From Apus apus (lineage: Eukaryota > Chordata > Aves > Apodiformes > Apodidae): DNA of 64,000 bases. The notes under the pieces are model-generated. The model had not been told where the DNA came from. It searched no databases and saw nothing but the letters and a program-made list of their open reading frames with translations. The position numbers and the translations under genes are program-made. Location of the stretch: contig NC_067283.1 of assembly GCF_020740795.1 (NCBI RefSeq), forward strand, positions 116,317,206-116,381,205, written 5' to 3'. Positions 1 through 13,092 of this stretch are shown here, in pieces (the stretch's first letter is position 1; each line of letters begins with the position of its first letter).

Positions 1-12
1 CCCGACCTGTGA
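1..12 (+). CDS. SOX17: C-terminal end of SOX17 (partial, last three codons and stop)
   Basis: The window opens on CCC GAC CTG TGA, which reads Pro-Asp-Leu-stop. SOX17 proteins end in a short conserved tail of the form YCNYPDV or similar, so P-D-L-stop in a GC-rich, CpG-containing stretch fits the last codons of SOX17. Three codons alone would prove nothing. The call rests mainly on context: the next gene to the right is RP1, and SOX17 lies immediately upstream of RP1 in the same orientation in mammals and other vertebrates. SOX17 is an SRY-box transcription factor of endoderm and vascular endothelium, acting in the nucleus. The HMG box and the rest of the protein lie left of the window. The alternative is an unrelated gene end, which I consider less likely. 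Confidence 0.6.
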   Translation, partial: PDL

Positions 13-300
13 GGGACTCGCTCGGGGACACGCCACGGACTGGCAGGGAGGCGCCCGGCCCCCTCCTATTTATGTAATTTATTTGAATCTTACCGGGAGA
101 GTTTCACGAACTCCGGGCAGAATTACGCTGCTGTCTTGCAGATTAAAAGCGTGGTTCAGACTGTTTTTCGACTGATGTGCCAACACATTTACCTCTTTTT
201 TACATCCATGCCCAAAATGATCATTAGTTTTTCCAACACCAGCACCCTTACATGTTTGCCCAGAACACCTTTTTATTAACTGTTTTTAACTATATTTATC

Positions 301-324
301 TTTTTTTTTTTTTTTTTTTTTTTT
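301..324 (+). repeat. T homopolymer in the presumed SOX17 3'UTR
   Basis: An uninterrupted run of 24 T. It is just upstream of the poly(A) signal. Length is likely polymorphic. Confidence 0.9.
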
Positions 325-336
325 GTATTTCAGGAA

Positions 337-342
337 AATAAA
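337..342 (+). promoter_or_regulatory. Poly(A) signal AATAAA of the presumed SOX17 transcript
   Basis: This is an exact AATAAA hexamer, the first strong one after the stop codon, with a T/GT-rich region 10-30 bases further on. It lies about 325 bases past the stop codon. Other alternative sites further right cannot be excluded. Confidence 0.55.
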
Positions 343-359
343 TCTATGAACTGTTGTTT

Positions 360-3300
360 CTGTTATTCTTCTGCATTATGGCCCTTTAGGGAGACTAACC
401 GAAAATTAAATCATGCACTAAGGCGGAGTAAAGTGAGTGCAGATACCTTGGGTCACTTACTTTCACCCTGACAATGCCTCTTAAATGGTCACCAGGACCA
501 AGCAAGTTCGTTTGCTGTTGTGTTCCTGGTACAGAGCTCAATAGCCAGACCTGTCTCTTGGAGTACACAATATGCAACTGTACTAAGCTGCAGTTTTTTG
601 TAGGGCTTTTTTCTGATTTCCAAGTGCCAGCTGGATTTTGTGATTGTCATTAAGACGTTGGGAAAAGCCTTTAACTGTAGGCTCTGTAACAAAGGAAACT
701 AGGTAAGTTTGGGATACTGAGTTTCATGTGTGCCTCAGAGCCCATTGGATTTTGATACTTGTGAAGGTTATTTTGCTTCACGTAGTGATTTCTCTTTGAA
801 CCAAAAGATTCAGAAATAGCATTGGTACTCTCTTCACAAATTCTTTTACTTTATGCCTTCTACCTTCTACCAGGTTTAGGCCACTTAGTGCCATGTGGTT
901 CAGGCTTATATCAGTAAGGAGAAAAAACACAAATTCTTGCAAATGCTCATCTCAGTTGCTCTCAATCAGCTGCCCTTATCAATTAGCTAGTAAAATAGCT
1001 AGCCAGAGTTTTTTTAGCATGTTCAACTCTACTACTCTGTGACGTTTCTGCTAGTGCAATAGTACAACTATATCTCATTCTTGTCGTAACACTATCAGGT
1101 AAGCATTAAGCTAACAACTCTTCTGGTGTCTGTTTGAAAGACACTCATTGGGCTCAACCTACAATACTTGTCGTAGAGAATTTCAAATATTTTAATTTGC
1201 AAATGACACCAGAAATAATACCAATGACATTCATAATATAAATATTTTAAGGTATGAGTACCTTGTCTTGCACTTGTACCTTATCTTAAACTACTGAGTT
1301 GTGGATGAAGAAATCAAGCAAGAAGTCTATTTGTGTAATCCATGGTTGGTTTTATAAAAACTAGGTGATAATGACCATTTTCTAAGCATCTGTTATGTAT
1401 ACAGAGACAGCTGCATTACTGTCAAACAGATGATTTAGTAGACATGTACTTGAGCAGATAATGTTTTATTACTTCAGTAAATGTAAGTTTATTTATGTCA
1501 GAAGAAACCCTGGTTATGTCCACTGACTTCAGTGACATTTTTAAACTGCATGCAAGTGTAATATTGAAAATGTTTGCCTGAAATAGTGGTTGCCTCAGAC
1601 GGATTGTTGTAGCATTTCTTTTCTCTTCAGCTTGACAATGAGGAAAATACCAAGGCCAGTTTCTAATATTAGGGTGCTGGGTGCCAAGTGGGAAATAAAA
1701 GTGCGTGTATCTCTGTGTTTTAAGAACAAAATGGACATTCTTAATATGTCCCCATATCTTAATATGAGGTATTTTTTTTAGAAAGAAACATTGAATGCAT
1801 TGTGATTCTAGGCTGCTATAAGTTTTAACAATGACCTTTAACTCTGTAGTTCAACACATTGGATTAGTCCAGTTGTGGCTCCTAGATGATCAGCCCTTAT
1901 CATGACCATCGTGGTAGTCACACTCCTTCAGTTGTGGACTTCTAAAATCGTGGGAGATGCTTTTGCTCTTGTCATTCCACAAATACTGTTCTAAAAAACC
2001 CAAAAGGATATCAGAGACAAATATTAGGTACTTAAACTAGATGTTTAAGTATATTGAAATAACAGTAATTTTGTTTGTATTCCTTTTTTTTTCCTAATAT
2101 TTATTCATTACAGATGTCCCAAGAGTAATTTTTTGTATAACACAATGCTATTATATCCACACTACCTAGCTGAATTATGTTAGAATTTTTAAAAAAATCC
2201 TCCAGTAAAAGAAAAATAAGGAAGAAAAGGAGGCTTCATTTAAGAAATCCTGAAGTAAGGTTAAATGAAGATCTTCCAGAATTAAGTTTACCAGTGCAGC
2301 TGTAATTAACCTCTAGTGAGTAATGTTATGATATAGGCATTAATTGTAAGTTAGATATGCATTTTCTATGGAACTCCAGCCCTGTTAATCTGGATTTTAC
2401 ACAGATATATATCATAATACATGATATCATGACTGAAACAGAAATGCTCCATAATTCTAGCACTTAGAGCACTTTTCCCTTCCCAAGCCCAAGTTCCCTT
2501 GCCTTCAGTTGCAATTATGGGAGCTCAACACCTCTGCACACTATCCCAAATGGGCTGTTTAGTGAAATGAGAGACTGGTGCAATGCAAGCAATCTCAAAG
2601 GACATCTGTTATTACATATAACTTTGTCTTATTTACAGGATGCAGTTCTCCATAGTATTGTTAAAGTGCCTTAGCCTGGAGGTGACAGGTTTCCTGCCTC
2701 ATTTGACCTGTTCTTTTGTTGCTGTCTTCTCCATTTGCTGTCTGCTTTCTAATACTGATTTCTTCTTAGAACTTTGTCCATCGTCTCCATGAACTGTAGC
2801 AGCAGCTGAGAAATGCCTCATCAAATAACAGCACTTACCCTCTCCTGCTATATGAGCCTGTGTTTTGACATGCCACGAGGTGAAGACTGGGGAACAAACA
2901 TTGTTAGTGGATTTTTGAAACAATAGTGCAGGGCAAGAAAATGATGCTGGGGCTCTGGAATAATTAGTTAAATGTCCATTTCTGGAATGACAACTGTTAG
3001 TTTGCCTCTGTCTTTTCTGTACTACTGCTACAGTCTCCTTATCATACTCTGCCTGAATTATGTTCCTTTTGTTGCTCACATTTGCATCTTTTTCTGTGAC
3101 AGCCTAACACTTCTATGTGGTTTGTATATCCTCTTCCATTCTCAAAATATGAAGCTTTTTTCCCTTTGTCTCAAATCTGCCCATATTCTGTCCCTTTCCT
3201 TAATGGCTCTGCTTTTTTAAATCCCTTTTTCTTTCCAATTTGTAGTTGCTCACTCTGTTTACTTACCCCTGCTCCTAATTATCTCCTGTTTCTGTTCCTG

Positions 3301-3709
3301 CCCAAACAGTGCCTTTTTCCCCCACCTCATTGCATCCCCTCACCTTTACTCTTCTTTTCTCTGTCCTCTCACTGTTGATGCCAGCTCTTAGCCCATGAGG
3401 TAGCTCCACCTTTATGAGCTTCTTCTCCTGCCTTCATGTGTCACCTTTTAGGGTTCACTGCTCCTCATCGTGATTTTTAAGAGTTCATATAGAGTTTCTA
3501 TTTTAGAATTTCAATTTTAGGACCTTGGCAGCTTTTCACAGAGGACAATGGTAGTCACACCTCTGACACTGATGCAATACCTATGCCAGGATAAATACTA
3601 AAAATGTACTGCAAAAGGGTCCTAAGATCCATTTAATACAGTTAGAAGAACATGCTTTCTTTAGTCTTATTTTCAGAAATATTGGACCATTTTTAGGTGA
3701 AACTTAAAG
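360..3709. other. Intergenic DNA, no gene recognised
   Basis: AT-rich sequence just downstream of the presumed SOX17 end. Open frames here are short and have no recognisable motif. From about 3000 to 3400 the plus strand is strongly biased to C and T, giving chance open frames rich in Leu, Phe, Ser and Cys on that strand. No repeat family was recognised, although old degraded repeats could be missed by eye. Confidence 0.6.
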
Positions 3710-4265
3710 AATCTTAGAATGGTTGGGGTTGGAAGGGACCTTAAAGAACATCTAGTTCCAACCCGCCTGCCATGAGCAGGGACACCTCTACTAGACCAGG
3801 TTGCTCAAAGCCCCATCCAACCTGGTGTTGAACACTTCCAGGGAGGGGGCCTCCACAACCTAACTGAGCAACCTGTGCCAGTGTCTCACCACCCTAACAG
3901 TAAATAATTTCTTCCTAATATCTAGCCTAAATCTCCCTTCTTCCAGCTTAAAGCCTTTCCCACTTGTCCTTTCATTACATGCCCTGATAAAAAGTCCATC
4001 CCAAACTTTCTTGTAAAGGCCCCTTCAGATGCTGGAAGGCTGCTATAAGGTCCCTCTGGAGCCATCTCTTCTACAGGCTGCAACTCCAATTCTATCAGCC
4101 TGTCATTATAGGAGGGGTGCTCCAGCCCTCTGATCATCTTTGTGGCCCTCCTCTGGGCTCCATGTTGAGCTTCTCATCAGTCAACACCCTGAAGTCCACA
4201 AGGCTGTTCTCAAACTGTTCTCCACTTAGCCTGTATTTGCACTTGGGATTGCCCTGACCTGTGTG
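3710..4265 (-). mobile_element. CR1 LINE 3' fragment, minus strand
   Basis: The plus strand shows the reverse complement of a CR1 tail. It starts with remnants of the terminal octamers, then the block that reads GGTTGGAAGGGACCTTAAAG, followed by the CR1 landmarks for 'aacaggttgctcagt...' and the 'tgccccatccaacctgg' type. It continues into the end of the reverse-transcriptase region, to about 4265, with an internal gap near 4170. It is 5'-truncated and has no coding capacity. Its divergence suggests it is older than the 17.5-21.3 kb copy. Confidence 0.9.
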
Positions 4266-7200
4266 CTGTATCTCTACTCTGCTAAAATCAGCTGTCTGGG
4301 ATGAAAAAATTGTGGTCCAAATGTGTCACTACAGCTATAGAAAACCGACTTACTGTTATTGAAATGGAAAGTCAGATTGATTTAGTTGCAGGTATCACTA
4401 GCACATTTGACATAATCTAATTATAATATTCAAGCACTTGGGCTGTTTACCGGAGGTGGGCATTAATTTAGGAAAAGAAACATAATTTAACTGTTGTATT
4501 TATTCAAGCATAAGACAAACATTTAAAAAACAACAACAAAAACTTCATAGGGATAATGTAATTTCCCCAATATTTTTGGGCCTCACTGAGCACTTTCTCA
4601 GTTATGTGCAGTGAAGTTAACAGGTTCTGTTGTGCTCTGGGTATCCTGCTGGTTTGTGTGGCTGCCTGGTTCCTTGTTGGGTGGCTGGACCTTACCTGTG
4701 CAGCACCTACTTTGACACTGATGTAGGCCTCACATCTGTCACATGGACTGAAGTACAATTCCTCACCCTGATTCACTGTTAGCTTCCTGGAATTTCTGCA
4801 TGAGGAGTTTATGGGCTGGTAAGTGTTTTACATGTCAGTCTCTGGTGGTTCTGGCTGTCTTGATCAACTCAGGTTACCAAAGCTCTTTTCTGGAGCTCTT
4901 AAAGGGACTGTGTTTTCTTCTGTCATGATAAATGAAGGGTTGTTGTACATCCAAGGCCACCAGCATAGCAAGCTAGAAATCAAGGTCTGGATGCTCTTAA
5001 ATATTTTAATCAATATATAAAAAATAATTTTATTAGATTTTATTGCTTATTTTATTCCTTAGAGCTGCACTATAGAGGCCACATTGCTTTGATTAGTTTC
5101 CAAATTAACCTAAGTGAGAGTGATATTGTTCCCTTTGCAGATATTCTTAATACTGTTGATTTATTTACTGAAAATCTTCATCTTTCTTAAATTAAAATTG
5201 ATTTTCAGGCAAGGGAAATATACTAAATGTTTTGGCAACCAATACATTGATATCTGTATGTGGAATGATTACTACATTAATGTAAATTGATACATAGATT
5301 TTAAATTCTGGGTTACAGATTGCAGAGTAAAGTGGAGAAGTCTAAGATAGCTAGTGGAGCAGAAGCAATTAAACTACAGCAGCATAGTCCTGAGTAATGG
5401 CTAATTTATACTTCTTGTCAGGTGAATTATGAATAAGCACCTTGGCTTACCCAGATTTAAAAAACTATTTAATTAAATAGGTACATGATTGTGTAGAGAC
5501 AGGAGTTTTCTCACTGGGTGTCTCGCTGTCTATGGAAGACCTTATGATTGAAGACCAGGTGTTACACTGTAGCATACTCGTTATTTCTTTTCTTTTTTGT
5601 AGTATTTGAAGTTCAATGTAGTTCTAAGGTGTCTGGTTTAGGTTTAATTAAAACACGAATATATTTTATCTGTATCTCTATAATCTGAAAGTGCCAAAGA
5701 TCTTAAAGTATTAATGACAGAAGTTTCAAACTTTTGAGAAAGAAACTGAAACACCCAAAAGTTATGGTGTATGTTACCTGACAGATACAAAACTGAAACA
5801 CTAACAATGATCTTGTGAGGCCTTTAGTAAAAAGAATCTCAAAATGAAGAGCACCAGGAAAAATACAGAAGATTTGAATGCATGTGTAGAAATGCCATTT
5901 GAGATATTAATACATTTAAAATATTGATTGTCCTGAAACTTGATGCAGTCTCCAGGAATATAACAATCAAATACATTTTAAGTGCATTTTTCCAGCTGTT
6001 TTGAGACTATTTCAGAACACTTGTTATAGGAATGTATTTTGCTTATAGTGAAGTAGGAACGAGCAAAGAAAAATACTTGAGCTGCTGAGGCTCTTTTTTA
6101 TATCTCCTCTCATTATGAAATACTTCATTTACATATCACAGCTGTACTGTGATTCAAAATCGTTCAATGTACCTGACATTCAAAAATTATGAAGTAAGGT
6201 TTTAGAAACAATGTTCTTTACTAAAATAAAATTTTACTGTGTAATTGTTTAAAGTAGGATTCTAGCATCTTCTGCATTTTTAATAAGCAACAGTTTAGGG
6301 AAAATAAATTTCCATCCTTTTCCTTATCAGAGAGAAAACTCATTTCATGGACTATTCCATGGAGTTGACAGGGGAATATAGTTATTGTTCACATGGAGGG
6401 TGACTGCTCCATTTACCCATAGAGAATATATTTAGGTACCAGTGAGTCTTGGGTTCTTTCCAAGGCATTGTGGAATAACTTTACAGTGTCTGATTTACTT
6501 TAAAGCTTCTTGTTATTGCCATTTAGAAACAAAATTTATCCTGCACACATCCTGTTTAAAACAAGAATTTGTCCCCTGTTGAACAAAGATAAAGAATATT
6601 GGAATATGTTTTTGTGGCTAAAGGTTGTGTTCACATTAGCTGGAAAGATAAACCAATATCTGTGAATTTGTGAACTGGGATTGATTGATACAATACAAAT
6701 TCTGGTTTCAAATGCACAGGTTACTGTTTCTTACTGGAGAACAGCCTAAGGTATAGTCAGGTTATGTAGTTTTGATTTTGTTTTATGCTTTGATTATTTT
6801 AATGAAGAATATAACTTCTGTAAGTTACTGTGAGCTAGACTACATGGATTTCCTTGATTACGTATGTATTCCTTCAAGATGTCAATGCATGATGATTTTG
6901 GTCATTTAAAATCAACAGCAAAAACAGTGAGTGGTTTCCATGAGCAAAGTGAAGCAGATTCAGCATCAAATGAATGCATCAATTGAATGTATCAATTTTT
7001 CATACTTTTGTAATGGGTATGATGTCTGAAAGTGTAATACTACAAAAATATTCACTAATATTGATGTAAGAACCTTGATTCACATTGTCCTGGGCTTGCT
7101 TCAAAAAGAAGGCACTTAATTCACCATTGATTTGAAATTACAGGTTAAATCTATAGAGAGCTGATTAATGCATGGAAAACTTTCTAGAATTTGTCAAGAT

Positions 7201-9179
7201 ACAAGTGCTATCACTTCTATTCTCAGTCAAAATTTCCTATGCTATTTCAGTACAAATACTCTTGAAAATCAGGAGAAACCCACATGCAAAGCTGAGGCAA
7301 AAAAGAGGAGATACATTCTGCTATTCCTGCACAGGTCAGAACGATGTCTCAGGGAACAACTTGCTGTTTTATACCTACTCACATACAGTCTGGAAATCCC
7401 CAGAGATGTGACAAATAACAAGCCTATTATTTTGTTGCCATAAATTGAAGTGCCTGAAAAAGTTGTTCTATTATTTCAGCCCTTTCTTAGCATCCTGTAA
7501 GGGTCTCAGAATTTTATCCGCATTAGAAGAGTCTGACTTCAAATGACGGCACCTAAAGCATTCCTTACTAACTTCCCAACAAGTGTAGCATCATCTCTGT
7601 GTCATTGGTGTGGTGGATAGCTATCTCAATTCAGATCAGTTTGTTGTACTGACTGGGCTGCCATATTTATGTGAGTAAGCTTATAGTCTGTTCTGTAGTA
7701 ATTTACAGTCTGTTTTGGTTAGGAGATGTAGAGAACTAGGCTTTGCTTTTCGAAACTCACAACAATTTCATCCAGATGAATTTAATCTCAGGACAGACAA
7801 TTTTCCAAACAGCCTGAAACACTTACTTTAGAAATTTGAGAGCCCTGACAAGGTGGAAAGTAAAAGATCTAAACAAGAATCTGAATGAAGGAGATCAACC
7901 TCAGAGCACCACTGCTAAAAGAGGAGAACATTCAGTTTGCAAATCTTATGTCAGAGCTGTGTCACCTTGAATGACAAATAGGTTGTAGTTCCACAAACTC
8001 TTTCATGGTGACAAAACCAATAACACTGAACCAAGTTAAATTATGAGGGTTCAGGTTTAGTCCAGTTTTGCTCTGAGAGTGGTATTCATGGAACTGTACC
8101 GGGAGCAACTTGCCTGCTTTGAGTTTCTAGCAGCACCAGGAGCATTGTTTGTGGCTGGTGGTAGACATGGAAGTGTCTAACACTTCAAGTGGCGTCTGAG
8201 TTGTAGCTTTCAGTACTGTCATTGTTGACTAAAGCTTCAGAGAAGCAGCTAAGTGCTGTTGAGGGTTTGGGTTAATGCAGCATGTCCCTCTCTTTATAAC
8301 CTCAGTATAGTAAACCTGGAGCACTTTGTAGCTTTTTCTAGGGCAACAGTTGCTACTACTAATTTGCTTCAAAGTCTGCTCCTCTTAAAAATGTAGAGCA
8401 AGGTCCACAACTCAACTAGTGTCTCTTTTTCATAACAAGAAAAAATCAAATATGCACAATGGAGCTTGAATAACTGCTTTCTATCAATAAGCTTCATGCT
8501 GAGAATGTAGTTAGGTTGATGCAAACACCGTGCTGTCTGACTTTAGGGGAGTCCCTTCCGGGAACACAACCATTAGATGGCTGAGAAAGGTTAAATAGCA
8601 CTTGATAACAAGTTGTAGTAGCATAATCTTCATTTTTGTAGTTAATGAAAATTGCAATGTGTTGTTTGTAATCTGTGTTTAGAAGCAAAGAGCAAATAAC
8701 TTTCTTGTGTCTAGAGATAATTCTTTAGTTTTAGTAGAATTTGAAAAATCCAATGTGACAGAAAACAAACTCTTTTGGGGTAAATTGGACATGAATGTTC
8801 TTGCATTCCTCACAATTTTAATGCTTTTGCCAGTCAAGATGAGGTATTTGAATTACCTTGGTTTACATAAAGTATTTCAGAGTGATTACTTATGGCTGTC
8901 ACAATATACATCCTGTTAATAGTTCAATCAATATGGACTTACTGCTGTAGAGAAGCCAACTACTGCAGTAACACAACATAGCATGTTCAGGCTTGTTCTG
9001 TTCCCTGACAACCTTGACATAATTGTGCTATTTCCTCTATTTGTGTAACAGTCCCTGGCTACAACACACATCCTTGGGCAAGAATTTTCACTTTACTGTT
9101 CCCAAGTGTCCTTTGTATAGTTTGCTGTGTGTGCATGATCTGGATATTGCAGAAATAACTACACAAATCCTAACCACTA

Positions 9180-9201
9180 GAAGGGCAGCTAGCTGCCCTT
9201 C
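9180..9201. repeat. Perfect 22-bp palindrome
   Basis: Two 11-base arms, GAAGGGCAGCT and its exact reverse complement, directly abut with no spacer. It could form a cruciform but has no loop, so an RNA hairpin would lose the central pairs. No flanking genes. Confidence 0.9.
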
Positions 9202-12200
9202 ATAATACAGAATCACTTTATTTATTCTACTTTAGTTTGAATTTATGTCATACCATAGCTTTTCACTTTACACAACACTATAATAGTACTCCTGAGAATT
9301 TATTTTATGTAGGAAAAGCACTGGCTGCTTTTCTTCTCCTTTGGTTGTGATCTGCTGATGGCAAGTGTGGCTAGCAGTGCAGATGAGATTAGAATTTTCC
9401 CTTAAGTGAAATATTATAAATCTCTCCTCTGCATCCTGGCAACTGAGCAGTCTCCTCTTCCTTGGAGAACTCTTTAGTGCCCTACTCACTTTTCCATTCG
9501 ATACCTTCAGAATATGTTGCCAGCTGCTCTTGGTAGTGACAAGCAATCTGCCTTCCATTTTGGTTCTCAATTATCCTAGCAAGATTAGGGCTCATCTCTG
9601 TAACAGTGGTGCTGCCATTAATGACACTGCTTTTTGGAGTAGAGTCTGAAACATGGTGATGGTCTGTAAACACAATAAATACATGAAATTCTTAGAGAAT
9701 TTTTTAAACTTATCAGACCCATCTCTGTCAATGTGAACAATTTTCTGTTTTGCTGAAGTTAGAGATCTGAAGGAAAAGCCAACAGACTTTTCATTATGAT
9801 CTCCTGTCACATGTACAATTGTATTCCTGTTTCCTAGAGAGAAGCTTAACAAACTGACTTTATAGGCAAATATGTATTGTGGTACGTATTAATCTTTTCA
9901 GATGCTTTTTCAGACTTTTGGCCTAATCAAGATTGTTACACATTTCTATTAACTTTTATTAATGGTTTAGAGAGTCTTTGCCTCTGCTAAGGACAAAAGA
10001 ACCAAACATCTCAAAAAAGGGACATAATTTTTAGACATTGTGTAACTAGGTGACAGTAAAGATTGCCTTTAACTTTGTCTTTGAATTTACCTCATTAAAT
10101 GGCCAGTAAGGCCACTGCATATCCCCAAATTTTGGAAGAGTTTGTAGTCATTCTTGTGTCCTATGTTTTAATCTGCAGCGCCTCAAGGTTTTCAGTGTAT
10201 TCTTCATAAATGGATTTTGTGACACAAGTACCTTCCAAATAATGATGTACTTGCATAAACTGATGCCATTTGAGAAGTCCTAGGGGTGTTCAATACAGTA
10301 ACACAAGATGTACTGATATGACATAGGACTGACCTGTTGAAGACCTGTATCCTTGTGGAGCAGCACCTTGGTTGGCAGCAGGATCTTGGTTGGAATATGT
10401 GGTTGCTCATACGATACGAGTAATTCCTTTTCAAGCTGAATTTATGAGAGACTAGAAGTGTTCTTCAGTTGACATCTGGGAGTGAATCTCAGTGTCTGAG
10501 CTAGATAAAAACCCATTCCTGATGCTACTGCCTCAGCTGTCTGAAGTGTTATGTGAAATTACTCCAGATTGTAGATTGCTTGGAAATACTCCAAGCTTCC
10601 TTTTGTGCCAAGTGATGAATAACAATAAAAGTGTTGTGACGTCCCATATAAACAAACCACATTAACTTGACTCTTCATACTTCCTAAATTAGAACTACAG
10701 TAATATCCAGGAATTACAGATATTTTCCAATATCTGTAACTTCCATGAGTTCTCATGGTTTACTTTGAAGCAAGAGAAACTAACTGATTTCCAAAGTTTA
10801 CCTCCGTTATCCTTAATAACAGGAAGGTAAACAGTGTCAGTTTTAACTATGACTGTCACAGCTTGGAAAGCTCATTTGTCAAACAAGTTTTCCCTCTTCT
10901 TACAGCACGAGCAAGGAGACCATCCTCTGAAACACTGTGCTGTATTTATAGCATCTTAAATACAAAGAACTCAGGAAAGAGAACTAATGGAAAAAACAAC
11001 AGTAGTCAAGAGCTGAGGGGAAAAATTATTCAAGTGGGAAAGTAATTTGGCTTTTATCTGTACTAGGCCTTTGAATCAGTAGTTTTATATTGCCAGGTGT
11101 AGTAAAATTTTCAAAAGTGATAGTTATATAATCTCCAGTTTTTAAAAAATAATGATGTTGTAACTGGTGGAAATGGATGGTGGAAAATCTAAGCATTGGA
11201 GGTAACTTTGTGAGAATAATCACAGTATTCTGTTTCACAATCCTGAAGAAGCTCCCCTGAAATGAAAAAGGAAACCCAATATTTCTTAAAGAAAGCCTGA
11301 CCTGGAAGCTTGCAAATAATTTAGCCTAACTTTGATAACCAGAAAGATAGTAAACCAAACAATTAACACTACATTACAAATAGTGAGAGAATGAAGAAAT
11401 GAAAAGAAAGCAAACATTTTTCAAGAACAAATTTTGTCAATTCAACATGGTTTCCTACTTTAGCAGAGCAAGTGCTGAATTTTTTAGGGATAAGCAGTAG
11501 ATTTAGCTTGATGATAGTAGAACTTTTAATGTTGTTATATATTACTTTCTTTTAAACTGAGATGTGCTACAGATTAAATCGCAGTTGAGAATACTTATCA
11601 GTGCCTTCACTTATAAGTTTAGAAGTGATTTTAGATCGAATCCTTATGCAGGCCCATTTTTTCATTTTGCATTTCTAATAAGGAGTCTAACAGAATTCTG
11701 GGTTTTGTCAACCTGAGAAGGACTGCAAAGGTGATAAAGCATAAAACTAGAAGTTAAAAATATCCTGGTAATTTGGATAAATAGTCTGAGATCAACAAGA
11801 AAGACTTCAATGAAGAAGGGCACAATTAATAAATGTGCAAAGATAAAGAATAACTTACTTCATGAATGCTGTTAAAGAAGAGAGGGGAAAGAATTTTAAG
11901 GCAGAAGTGGCACGTGAACCAAGCCACTTATCTAATAGAATACTAAGGGATTATGAGAGATTCAGTCACAAAAGTTTTGAGAAATTGCTGTTCCTTAGTG
12001 GAGAGTTAGTGCATCTCAGCTGTGATATGATAGCTGACTGCAAGTTACATTCCTAGTCCCCTGCAGTATAAAATGAAATGCATTACCTTAATCTCTTTCT
12101 TTTCTCCTCACATTCCTAATGATCTGAGTCAATGAAGCTGCTGTGAAAAAAAGCAGAGATCATCTTGGCAAACATGACGAAGAAGGTGTGTGACACCCAA

Positions 12201-12326
12201 AAGTTAATTATTTCACTGTAAGAATTAGCTATGAGACCTCAGGTGAGTGCTGCATCTATGTTTGCATGCCAGACTTGAAGAAACACAGAGATAAGGTAGG
12301 GGTGGGGACAGAGATCTGAAAACGTG

Positions 12327-12368
12327 ATTTGTGAGTAGAGACTGAAAACTCAATCTCTACTCACAAAT
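12327..12368. repeat. Perfect 15-bp inverted repeat with 12-base loop
   Basis: The left arm ATTTGTGAGTAGAGA at 12327-12341 is exactly complementary to the right arm at 12354-12368, with the loop at 12342-12353. It could fold as a hairpin in single-stranded DNA or RNA. No mobile element with these termini was recognised. Confidence 0.9.
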
Positions 12369-13092
12369 GGAAGGATGGTGATGAGCTGTTTTCCTTGGTC
12401 ACAAGGAAAAATGATTTATCTTATTTCCTCCTAACTAAACAAAGTACCATTAAAAAACACTTTAGTAGTGTTTTCAGCGCAAATGGAATTGTACTAGGAG
12501 TGAGCAATTGCTTTCACTATATAAAATATGGAGTGAACAAACAGTATTTCAGAGACTGTGATAACATATATTTTGGCATTTTCCTTTATCAACAAAACAG
12601 CATGAAGTTCTCAAAATATGTTAACAAAGTGCAACAGTAGAACTGCTTTCTCATTTCTTGAGTTGGATCCTAGCAGTGAGGCAACTGACTCTGCAGGAAA
12701 AAATGGAAGTAGGCACAGCACCTAAACACCACGGGGAGTTCTTATCTGATGGCCTCTCCCAGGAGCTACATCCCTGTTCACTTCCTCTTCTAAATTAACC
12801 CGAGGTACTCAGCCCCCTCAGACATCTTCCATATTTCATCCATCAGTAACTTTCTGTAACCTCACACACTCTTCCCAATCCTGAGAACACCTGTACAGGA
12901 GCAGGCACCTCCCCTTGGCAGTGGTAGAGAATGTAGCATGTCATTCATGAGGTAATGTGTAATTTAATGGAAATTTATTTATTAAATCATTCCCATAGTA
13001 TTTCACATCTCACCACATGCTGCTGAATAACCATCACAAGTTCCTGTGACATATATTACATAAGACTCCATTTAATTTTTAATTTAATTTAA

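Larger units (their letters stand above)
13..357 (+). other. SOX17: 3'UTR of the presumed SOX17 transcript
   Basis: Sequence after the TGA is GC-rich for about 50 bases, with several CpGs (tail of a CpG-rich gene end), then turns AT-rich. ATTTA pentamers lie at 68-72 and 77-81, in a stretch resembling an AU-rich instability element, and a 24-base T run occupies 301-324. A canonical AATAAA is at 337-342, followed by a T/GT-rich stretch (about 352-370) suited to a downstream cleavage element. The cleavage position near 357 is an estimate. Short-lived mRNA would suit a developmental transcription factor, but that is inference. Confidence 0.6.
4266..13092. other. Intergenic DNA, no gene recognised
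   Basis: About 8.8 kb of AT-rich sequence with no recognised gene or repeat family. Open frames are all under about 110 codons and lack recognisable domains. Two perfect inverted repeats stand out, at 9180-9201 and 12327-12368, and are listed separately. The stretch 12660-12960 is somewhat more GC-rich than its surroundings but was not recognised. Confidence 0.55.

Noticed and set aside
2699..3079. 126-codon open frame on the minus strand
   Set aside because: No domain recognised; the plus strand here is C/T-rich, which depletes stops on one strand and creates long frames.
3000..3400. Small membrane protein encoded in a Leu/Phe/Cys-rich frame
   Set aside because: The hydrophobic translation follows from pyrimidine-rich DNA; the overlapping frames both look hydrophobic.
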